Source: Stictocephala bisonia (lineage: Eukaryota > Arthropoda > Insecta > Hemiptera > Membracidae). From it: DNA of 64,000 nt. This document shows positions 12,601 through 24,600 of this stretch, piece by piece. A program made the position numbers and the translations under genes. A model generated the notes under the pieces. The model was given only the letters and a program-made list of their open reading frames with translations. It made no database searches and was not told the origin of the DNA. Every line of letters begins with the position of its first letter. Position 1 is the first letter of the stretch. Location of the stretch: contig JAQJVL010000783.1 of assembly GCA_035578905.1 (NCBI GenBank), positions 310,001 to 374,000 on the forward strand. The letters are read 5' to 3'.

Positions 12601-15600
12601 AAAATTAACTATTATACACAAAATAAATTAATATTTGGCCGAAATAATTTTTTTACAAAAATAATACTTGCGTATATACACATCATTAGTTCTAAGGGAA
12701 ATTGTTTGTACATTTTTACCCTTTTTTTAGCTTGTTCTAAAAAAATCAGTTGTTAGGTAAGTTTGAAATAAAATACTAATTAGTTGTTAATTTTTTTGAT
12801 TGTGTAATCTAATGACTAAACATGAGTTTACAAGTGTATTCAAGCATATTTCTCTTTAGTATGATATGCCTCAAAGCAGATTTCTGGATGCAAGTGAGGC
12901 TTTTCCTGACAGGTTTTGCAAAAGTAAACAGAACTAAACTACATAAATAAAATAAACAAAACAAATCGAATTCATAAGTCGAAGTAACTCGTGTCTAAGT
13001 AAACAAAGTGTGCAGTGCGGAATCCAGCACACGAAGCACTGGACACTAGACTAACAACGACACAAGTTTTAGAGAGAGATGAGGGTCGGAGAGGGTAGGA
13101 AAGGGGTGGGAAGGGGGTGTGTCAGCAATAGTATTGGGTGGAGGGTGTAGTATGACTAATAACGAATTGCGTGTGACCTTGGGAGGCAGGGTGGGGATCA
13201 AACAAATTCAAATTTCATATTATGGGTATTCCTGGCAAACGCTCGTTGAGCTAAAAACAGTGTGTGTATACACACGTACACCCCTCCTTCGGAGAAAAAT
13301 GTTTGTGTATATAATCGGCATACGTTTGTGAAGGGTTAAGTTTAATTTAGAATTTATGTCCGATGTTATTTTTAAGTAAATATCCTCCTCACAATAATGT
13401 TCTAATAAAAACCAGTAATGTAATTATTATTTTTTTAGAATAACAAATTTGATTGCCAGTTTACATCAGCCTACAGGACGTTCAATAAGTATAGTACTGC
13501 CCATTAGATTAGTTGGCGGTTGGAGATACAAACTAAGCAGTCTGAGGCCTTAGCCCCTGAATGTAAGATTATACAAACCAAACAAATTTCAATGTCCAGA
13601 GTTAAAGTACATTTTATAGCAACACAGAAATGAATACATTAAAAAGTGTTATTAATAGTTCTTACCAAGGGCAATAATTACATTCTTGACATCTGCCACT
13701 AAGTGATTTATCGTGTAGTTACGTTTCCCTGCAGGCTTCTCTGAGTCTCCGTATCCTCTCATGTCTATGGCAACCACCCTGAGCAGACAATACATCCTCA
13801 GTGACAGCTGTGTAGCACTAAATACTCTTTTATATTAATGTGTAAAAAAGCTAATGGTTATTCATGTCAGGAAAAGGCTTCAATAAATTATCCTTTGTTT
13901 TATAAATTATCCTAAACTGGCTTAATGGTCAAAGTACCTATATTGGGCCAGGCAGAAAGTGACCTGCGTGTTATATTTTTAGTGCATGTAGAGGTTTTAG
14001 CAACGGAGGGAAATCATACTACCACTCAGCTGCTGTACATCACAGGCGTGACTAACTTCTGCCTTCAAGTGTTCAACTTCAACAACGTTGTTTAGTTGAA
14101 AAATAACTGTAATGAAATGTATACGTTTGTTTTGCTGCTATTAATTTGTTTACATTATTATTCATTGTGTTATTATATTATTATTACTGCTTGTTATTTA
14201 AACACTAATTTTATTTTATTGTTCTAAACTTGATTTGTTAGTATTATTCAAACCAACCAATGGTCACTCCTGCTGACTACTACATACTACCCACTACACA
14301 AGGGTATTGCTGTTGGTACTGTGCTATCAGCACACGTACACACGGCAAATGTACAGAATTATGGCCAGGTTAAAGCGTTTTTTGGTAATGAATTTGGCAC
14401 ATGAATTGACTTTTTTCATTAGTACTTGTCCTCATTCAGAACGAAGCTCATTAAATTAGTTTTTTATGCTGCATTATTAATATTGTTATGTTAACTAAAT
14501 AATTATTTTGTTTTCGCTGCATATTGTTTATAGGCCTAATGTTTGTATGTTATCTAATTTCAACTGTTCACATATTCATTCCAATTAATAATTATTTCTC
14601 TTACCATCTTGTGCTTTGCATTTCTAAAAATATCTAAAACTGTGTTAATGGTGTATCCATTGAAAGAACGAATAAATTCTGTTGTGTAATATATTTAAAC
14701 ATCTTATGTAATCTTTTAAGTGGGACAGAATTTTGTTTTCTTTAAAAAAAAGCCTTTGACTGCTGAATAGTATTTCGTTAACTGTTTAGAAAATGAACCT
14801 CCAACCAGGCGTACACTTGAGGGCCCTAAATTTATTCTTTTTGTTATTATTCTTATAAATATAAAAAATATTGTATGCGTTTAGTGTAAATCGAAATTTT
14901 AATGGAAATATTCAAATTGATTTAGGCGTTATATTTCTTTGTCTATGTTTTCTTATAAGTTTGATAACTTTTTATTTCTCTTAGAACTAGTTTTATTTAT
15001 GAAGTTAAGCCTGACAAGTGAGGACCACTTTGTTCTTTTCAAAATTTCTTTTTTACAGAATGTAAAACAGAGGAAATAAGTATTATTATTAATAAATGTT
15101 ATAGAAGTTGTACAAATGTTAAATTCCTTTCACAAATCAATAGTCTATGAGGAATGGACAGAGTGATGTTAAAAAGGAGGTCGGAGGTTGGCCAAAATGT
15201 TTTGATTTGAATTAGATGATAACCATTGTTAAAACTAACAAAAAATTATATGAATCTTTATTGTTAGGCCAAGACGTTAAGTCGTTGTAGTCTGTAAACT
15301 GAATTAGAGCTGTCCAAATAAGTTCATGGCTACGATATTGGTATGTTATTGTAGTTTAAGCAAATGACGATCACTTTATCTGGTAATTTCCTATCGTTCT
15401 GTTCCTATGCTAAGGTCTGAACATATGTTAAGGTACATTTGAAACATACCAAGAAGCTTTAACAAACTTTCGTATAAATTTAGACTGGTACCGTTGAATT
15501 ATACCTATGTTTGAATTACTTGCAGTGCCTCACAGCTGCAGTTCGTATGTCCAGATTGGTTTCAACATAGTTTTGTACAATAACAATTTGTTTTTGAAGG

Positions 15601-18600
15601 TAAGTTTGGATTTAAACCCTAAAAGACAATCAAGTTTATTTGTTTTTAAATCATGTGTGATTGAGTAATACGCACACAGACACTATTAGATTTTTATATA
15701 ATAGTAAGATTTTGTTAAATTGCCATCATTGTGTATTTTTCAATTGGTAAATACATAAACAGAATATTAAAGGAAACAAATAAATAGACGGAAGAAGGCC
15801 AGCTTTGGTAGAAGTAGTAGTAAGTTAGTAGAAGTACTAATTTTATTCACACAGTGGAATTTTACGAAAAGGCCAGAAATAGTCAAGGAAAATTAATGTA
15901 ACATTTCTGTATTTTTTGACACATTTTTTGACAGAAAAAAGCAAAACATAAAACGCACCAGTAATCAGATGAGAATTCACGTAGCTGGTGTCGCCAGGAG
16001 TACCAGAATTCTGGAAAGCCATGCAAACACAGCATCAAGGGCTTGGACCTGTCTCCATTCTCCACATAGTGTAGCTTCACATTCTGTAAATAAGTAGGGT
16101 ACAATATAAGTGTGAGTCAAGACTTTGTTTACAATTTAGCAAAATTGATAGTTACAATTTACAATATTGCAATTTAGTATGTGTCTGCTGCTATTTCCAA
16201 ATCAATATCAGTGTTAAAATAAATCAAAGCATCTATAATAAGGATTGAGTCATCGTCATATAGACATAACGATGAATACACATCCATAAGAAGCGAAAAG
16301 CCCACGTTAACAAGTCAAACTACATTTTTTCTAACTTTGCTGTCTTCGCGCAGCCGCCGCTAAGTTGTGCTTCTGGCGCGGCAGCCTAGAGAGAGAGTGA
16401 AGATTACAAATTGCCATGAGAATGAGAGAGAGAGAGACGGGAAACGGCGGACAACCAGCGCTGTGTATTGGCAGCCGCGCTAATACACAGCGCCTCAGAA
16501 AGTCTGACTATAAATAAATAAAATAAATAAAAATGCCTTTATTTTGGAGCGTATTTCAGTTAAAACTGTTTTTCAAATCAACTCAAGTCATACAATAATA
16601 TACAATGTTGGTCTTAAGATCTAACAATAATATACAATAAATAACCAACACAATACAAAAAAAAAAAAAAAAAAAAAAAACCACTAATTTGAGAATAAAT
16701 ACATAACTACATACAACACTAATATTAATTAAACCTATTCTTCAAATAACATCTCAACTTTGACTTAAAACAAGGTAGAGACAAGTTTACTTTTAGGGTA
16801 CCAGGGAGGCCGTTGTACAACGTCGGCCCGAAGTATGAGAAACTTCCCCTCCCCAATTCTCGCTCCACCCTTGGGAAGTGGAGCATCTCACCGTGGCGGC
16901 TTGCTCGTTGAGAGACCTCCTCTCGAAGTATGATCCTGTCGCTTAAGTATTGAGGTTCTTTGATGGTCAGAACCTTGTGGATCATGCAGCCAGTCAGCAA
17001 TTCACACATTGCTTCCATCGGCAGCATGTTCAGAGCATCTCGGTGGGCTGACACATGATCGAATTTTCTCAGATCGAAAATGTATCGAACTGCGGCGTTC
17101 TGCAACTTTTGAATTCTTTCAGTGTCACCCTTAGAGATGCTATTGCCATAAACAGGATAGCAATAGTAGAACGCTGACAAGATCAACGACTGCATGAGTT
17201 GAAGTTTTGCATACTCCGGCAACATGTTCTTGAATCTGTACAGAGCCCTCAGTCTGCCTACGGCACGCTGGATGGAATGATTGACGTGGTCCGAGAAGGT
17301 AAGACCACTGTCCAAGACCAGACCGAGTGTCTTGACCTTGTCACAAACAGACAAGCTCTGGCTGCCTAGTACCACTTCCACGCCACTCTCTCTGTGGGCC
17401 TGTACTACATGTTGTGGAGCTGTGTGCAGGACATTGCACTTGTTCACATTGAGCTTTAAGCCATTGGCAACTGACCACTTGACAACACTGTCAAGGTCAG
17501 TATTCAGTTTCTCTATAGCTGATACCATGAGGAGGGGCTCATATGTGATGAGCAGTTGAGAGTCATCTGCGTACAGATGAGCTGTGCAGTTCTGCAGGCA
17601 ATCAGGGAAGTCGGCCGTGTACAAGTTGTACAGAATTGGCCCCAAACAGCTGCCTTGAGGAACTCCTCTATTCCTTGCAATCTTCTCGGAAGATTCACTC
17701 TCCACTCTGGTAACCTGAAACCTGCAATTCAGATAGGATCTGACCCATTCAACCATCCTGTCGTGAAATCCAAAGTAATGCATTTTCGCCAAGAGCATGT
17801 CATGATGCATTGAGTCAAATGCCTCAATGCATCATCAATGCCAGAATGTGTTCAATTAGTTATTTAAATGTTATTCCCTGCATCTGGAATCGTATGTATG
17901 TACATCACCACCCTGAGTCAGTTTATACCTGAATCAGCAGTACAAAATTCCCTCAAGGATATAAAGATGTATAAACATTAGTTTATACATCGATTATAGA
18001 AACAGGGCTTGAAAGTAAATCAAGCTTCCTGAAAGTTTCGCGGCACGACATATAATAAAGATAATGAATCAATTCAATGGTGTTAAGCCTGGGAATACTC
18101 ATTTTCTAAATAAGCATTTTTGGATAAATTGATGATATTAAATTAACTCTCAACACGCTATAAAAATTACTACAGAAGGTAACTGAAGTTAAATTAGTTT
18201 AGGATGTCGATGCCTTCAGACTCAGAAATTTATTTTAACATAAAAACTAACTAAGAGCCACTTTATTTGAGTGCAGATTTTATTTAGTCAAGTAAATAAT
18301 TGAAAACATTTTCCAGGAAAAACGTTGTGGACTTTGCAACAAAGACAACATCACATACACTCACTATTTACGTGAAAACACTCAAGCTACACGCAGGAGT
18401 GGAATATATGAGAATTACGGAGCTGGGAGTTTATTGGGAGACTACAGCTACTAGGAGACAACGTGTTGTAGACTTTGCAACAAAGACAACATCTCATACA
18501 CTTACCATTTACGTGAAAACACTCAAGCTACACGCAGGAGTGGAATATATGAGAATTACGACGCTGGGAGTTTACTGGGAGACTACAGCTACTAGGAGAC

Positions 18601-21600
18601 AACGTGTTGTGGACTTTGCAACAAAGACAACATCCCATACACTCACCATTTACGTGAAAACACTCAAGCTACACGCAGGAGTGGAATATATGAGAATTAC
18701 GGAGCTGAGAGTTTATTGGGAGACTACAGCTACTAGGAGACAACGTGTTGTGGTCTTTTTAGGAGGTAGGTTCTATGCTCAGTCATCTTCATACCGACAC
18801 AACGTTCGCTCAATGGTTGCCATCGACATAAACCCTATTAGAGAAGTCTGGGGTGGCCATGTTTGGATGGTGGTCGGTGTCCGAATGTTGTGTAGGGGAG
18901 AAAACAGAGTAACAGGCTTGTCAGTTAGCTGAAATTAGACCAACACTACGTAGTTCGGATTCCACGTAAAGTTGTAGGTCCCTTACTTACCCTGGCTACT
19001 TGGCTATTAAAAATAGCTCTTTCTGAGGAACAATCGACCTTAGTTAGTAACTACACTCGTTCATCGCACTCCCATATCCCTCATATTCGCCCGTATCTCT
19101 AAGATCGGTGTCTCAGTAATCAATAATAATAATTGATAATAGTATACATATAACTACACATATTGTATTAGTAATACATATAACTACACAGTTACAGAAA
19201 ATAAGTGACTAAATAACTAAAATAGTACATTAAAAATTACAATGTCCTAATAAACTAAGGATAAATTACACTAAATGTGCAATTCTTACATAATCATAAC
19301 ACATTATGGAAATTAGCCCATATAGGTAAACAGCCTGTGTGTAGGCTAGAGCCACAAACAGAAAAAACAAATAAAAGAACAAACTATTTTAAATTAGTCA
19401 ATGCTGAAAGACGAATTAAATTTAGTTTAGTGTTTTTAAAGGATCAACAACTTGGAACAAGCGAGGACTTTATAAATGTTGTCAGACTGGCAATTGAGTA
19501 GTAAGTAACGCCTGAAGACGATTGGAATGCTCCATATCTGTCGAAACGTTGTATTGATTTTTTTAAAACACTATAAACAGCGTTGGAACTCGTCAAACAA
19601 TTAAAAATTATGAATAGTATGAACAATCTAACACGAGCACAAAACTTTATAATGAGAGAATTTCACCTTTAATCCCGTATCTGCGGCCAAAATTACGTTC
19701 ACGTTGAACATGAATTTAATGTAATGTCAAGCGTGACATTGTGCACGTTCCTAGGTTGTTTGTACGGGCGTTAACGAGTTGCGCGCAATACCGATCTCAG
19801 GCAGGCCGCTCAGTCTTGGACGCTAAAAAAATGCAGCTTTTATTGTACAAGATGTGCAAAAGAAATATTTCCGTAAATATCACATCCCACCACAATACTT
19901 TGAATTGGTCTGATTCCGAATAGCACTAAAATTATACGACAGAATAAGCAGATCTCTGCTAATTCTTTGTTTATACCTTTGTTTTTACCTTTGTTTATAT
20001 CTTTGTGTATATGGTTATTTTTGTAACTTATATAAAGTGTTTGGCATTAAGTGGTAAATTATGTTAGAAGCTTTTTGCTTTGTACCAGAAAACTTTGTTA
20101 AATAAATTAAAATGTATTACTTCACATTATTTCAAGTTATTTAAAAAAACTAATTACAATTTCTAGGGAATGGTCGGCCCTTAGTTTGTAACGATTACTA
20201 CATCGCTCGTCTACACTCATCACAATTACTCGGGATCCGTATTCGCCCATAGCTTGACGCCGGCGTCTTAATATTCTAAAGCCTGGTACTTAGCAAATAT
20301 TTTATCACTTAAATGAGAACAAAACTGAAAAAAATAATATTCACTCTGAAAAACAACACTGACAAAGATAGTATCGACTATACCAACTCAGTTAGAGTAT
20401 TGGGTATCAGATTAGACAATAAGTTAACTTGGAGTGACCATGTTGACCATTTATGTAAAGTTCTAGCTAGAGCTACTTTTGTCTTTGTAGACCATGACAC
20501 TCTACTTCTACCCTATTATGGACTTTTTAATTCACATCTAAATTATGGCATACGATTATGGGGTAACTCTTGTAATTCAAATAAAGCCTTTCTCTGGCAG
20601 AAAAAAGCCATTCGCTGTATCTTAGGTTTAGGAAATAGAGATTCATGTAAAAATGGCTTTATTGATTTAAAGATAATGACTCTTCCAAGTTTATATATTT
20701 ATTCTAATCTGATTTATGTCAAAGAAAACCTTGCTAGTTTCACTACACAAGAAAATTGTCACAACCACTTAACTAGAAACTGAGCTGATCTAACAACACC
20801 TTGCATTAGACTACATAAATCCTTTAATAGTCTTTATTACCAGCAGTACTTATTGTTCAATAGATTACCACTTATTGTCAAAATGTTACCTATAAGTAGA
20901 TTCAAATATGTTGTTTTCTATTTTCTTAAGAAACAAGTCTTTGACAACTGTGAAGAATTTTTAAGCTATGATATGACTTTTTGGACAGTTTAATAACATT
21001 CCAATCTTTTAGTTAGTATACATGTGACGAATCCTATTGTGTGTATATATATATTGTACTTAATGGATAATAAAGTTCTGATTCTGATTAAGAATAAATA
21101 AATAAAATAACTAAATACAATAAAAGCACATTAATAATATTTCGTCCTTTTTTATAGACACTGAAATCTTATTTTTCTAGATTGATTATACTATCTTGAA
21201 GGAGGATTAAACGGTATCCTTGAACTTTCACACATGTAAATAAATATATTGACGAAACAATGATTGCTTATCTTTTATATAATGACGATATATCAAACAG
21301 CTAAGTTAATGTATCCAAACCATCGATGTATATCAGAATAACTAGATCGCTGGCTCAGTGGTAGGACTGCGGTCCGGCACCGATCGCTTCCCCCATCACT
21401 TGGTTGGCAAAAGGGGCTGCCGCAGCTCTGCGTTTTTTGTCAGTTTTCTCCTTGTGCCAAAAGATTGTTTGTTATTTTTTAAAATTATATGTAACTTTAT
21501 TATAATTCTATAGACCTTATGTTTGCTTTCAATTAGCTAAAATTGCATTTCATTATAAAAATATTTAGATTAACCTAGAAAAAATGGAACAGTATACCGT

Positions 21601-24600
21601 TTGAGATTTTGAATTAATAAAAGCTAGGTTATGAGGTAAAATCTGTTAAATATTACATTTAATAATTTTGAGGAAAAACATTTTTATAAATATTATTAAT
21701 TTATTAAAACAGTAGGTCTATAAAGAACGTTACATGAATGAAGAGACATTTTACGAATTATGTTTTTATTATTAAATTTTGAGAATATAAATACTGTATA
21801 ATCAACACTAATAAATAAATTAAAACGATATGTGTATAGCATTATAAATAATATCATTATTTTATTTAACTAAACATACATTAGGCAAATTATTGTATTT
21901 GATATATTTTACTTTCTTACATATGCGTTAGTGTGGAACCGAGCATATAACTTTGCGCCTATAATCTCGACAATGCCTTGAAAACTGTTTTTAGACTAAC
22001 CTTAAAACTTCCAGGATTAAGTTGAATATTTTCTACTCCCAACCGTTTTTCATAGATTACAATATTAAAACAACATTTTAATATGATGAATATATTTTAC
22101 TATTAATGATGAATTAAATGCCGAAGTATACATTTTTAGTGATAAACCCATATTTATTACTAAATTAACGAATTTCTCGAATTATTCCTCCAATACCCGA
22201 GAATTATGTTATAACAGTGAGATTTTAATAAAAGTTACAGTACATATACAGAATTTGTAATGGTAAATATATTGCTGTAGGTAGGTTACTATGCCATGAA
22301 ATTAATCTTTTTCAGTTATTATGAGTTTTCTCATGAATCAAGTACGTAAGTGTATTATGTTTGTTCTGTGTACAGTAAACCTCGCAAAATTCTTCCTTCA
22401 TTTCTTGACTGTCATTTAATTCTTACGAATGATGAGTCATAAGTCACTTGATTCGTTCAATTATTTGTTTTGCAAAACAAAAGAACAATAATTTATATTT
22501 ATAATGCTATAAATTACTAAACCTTGAATTACTGCAAGTATAAAGAAAGGCATCTCCCGACAAAATTAATGTGTTTTTTACATACGTGTTAAAATATCCG
22601 ACATTTATTTTATTTATGTATTTGAGAAGTATGGAGCAAAACTTCAAGAAAAGATTAAATAGGTAAAAATAAACAAAAAAGCTTCTATCTCGCTTAGTTT
22701 GGCGTCTGTCTGTGTGTTTTTAAAAAATGCCATCCTAAACAGTATTAGCTATAGTTTTTAAACTTGACACAAATATTGAACTTCACATCATCTAATATAC
22801 TCTATAAATGCAAAATAATATTTTTACCCGTTTCAAAATTGTGGCCATTTAAAAATGTTAATGCTAAATTTCATGAAAACCAAAGCGAAAATAAAAACTT
22901 GTCACGATACCCAGTATTTAGCTTAAAAAGAGGCCAAAATTTTGGCACCTCAATTGTTAAAATCGGATAGTAAATAATTGAGAAAATGTTATTTTTCTGA
23001 TAACAGTTACACTTGTGTATTGACCTGAACAAAACCGCCAGCCAAATTTTGCTCACAATCAGAAAAATTAAATTTTCTCAGTTATTTACTGTCCGATCGT
23101 AACAAATGAAGTACCAAAATATTTGCCTCTTTTTAAGCTAAGTATTAAGTACCGTGACATTTTTTTGTTTTTGCTCTGGTTTTCATGAAATTTAGCATTA
23201 CAATTTTTAAACGACCGCCATTTTGAAACGGGTAAAAATATTATTTTGTAATTTTAGAGTGTATTAAGTGGTGTAAATTTCAATATTTGTGTCAAGTTTA
23301 AAAACTATAGCTAATCCGTTTAGAGATATGGCATTTTTTTAAAACTAACATACATACAGACAGACAGACAGACAGACAGACATACAGACAGACAGACAGA
23401 CAGACATACAGACAGACAGACAGACGCCAAACTAAGCTAGATAAGACACATCTTAGGAACTTTTTTGTTTATTTTTACCTGTTTAATCATTTCCTGAAGT
23501 TTTGCCACACACTTTTCAAACACCCTGTATATGATCGTGTTCTCTTTTTAGATGAATATATGTGTTAAATATTTTTTGAGTCAAATTCATAATTTTTTAA
23601 GTATTTTACTTTCATTAAATAGTATCTAAATTATTGTGATTTTTGGTTACTTACGATTAAATGATAATATAGAAAATTTTTATTGCACCATCTATCGATT
23701 TAAAATTCATTTTCATTTATTTTTCGGTACAACTAAAGTCGGTGCAGAAATTATGTGTATCTAAATTTTAAGATTGTTTACTAAGAAATTGAGAGGCCTA
23801 TGACAAATCCAATCACACCATTGTTTGCATCGTTTAATTGTATGTAATAAATTATACATTTTACTGTAAGTTTTAATAATTAATATTAGTTATTTTAATC
23901 TTTGTTGGAACAAAATAAGTACAGTAACTTTAACTAGTTTTCACCGTACATCAACGTTACACTTTAATACTAAAAACCCGTTAATGTATCGCATTTATAT
24001 TTAATACGTGGTTGACAAGAACGTTTTCTATAAATTTTATAGATTTCAGAATTTTAACTTTTTAAAAAAAAAAGTTCAAATCAATTTCCTGACACGTTTT
24101 CTTGGCTTCTAGAGGTAGTAAAATGGATTACTCCTTACGACATGTATCGTTACAATAAATTACTTTTATATGCGAAGTAAATGCTGTGATTTGTTATTGA
24201 TTTAAATCAATTAGAAAGTGATTTTACAAATTGATTATCATCAGATTTGAAAGAGTTTTAGTATCAATTAGCTGAAATCAGACCAATAGACGTAGTTCGG
24301 ATTCCACGTAAAGTCATAGTTGTCCTGGCTACTAGGCTATTAATAAATGGCTCTTTCTGAACATAAGTCAAGCTCAGTTAGTAACAAGACTACACTCATC
24401 CACACTCATCCTGCACTCATGTAGTCATTCGTATTAGCATAAAAAACGCTCAAAGTTGTGCCGGCGTCTCATATATAAGAGAATAAGAGTATTATTCATT
24501 AGTTTGTTTTTTTAAACTTATTAATGCTATTTATTTACTTACTTATTTTAGAAATTTTACGAACAAAGATGCTAAGCTAATTATTTAGTAAACTGTAAGT

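Noticed and set aside
12556..12756. 66-codon AT-rich frame
   Set aside because: Low-complexity sequence, no domain.
18300..18932. 210-codon frame as a host gene
   Set aside because: Produced by the 141-bp tandem repeat and an R1 copy; the start is TTG-like, with no domain and no splice sites.
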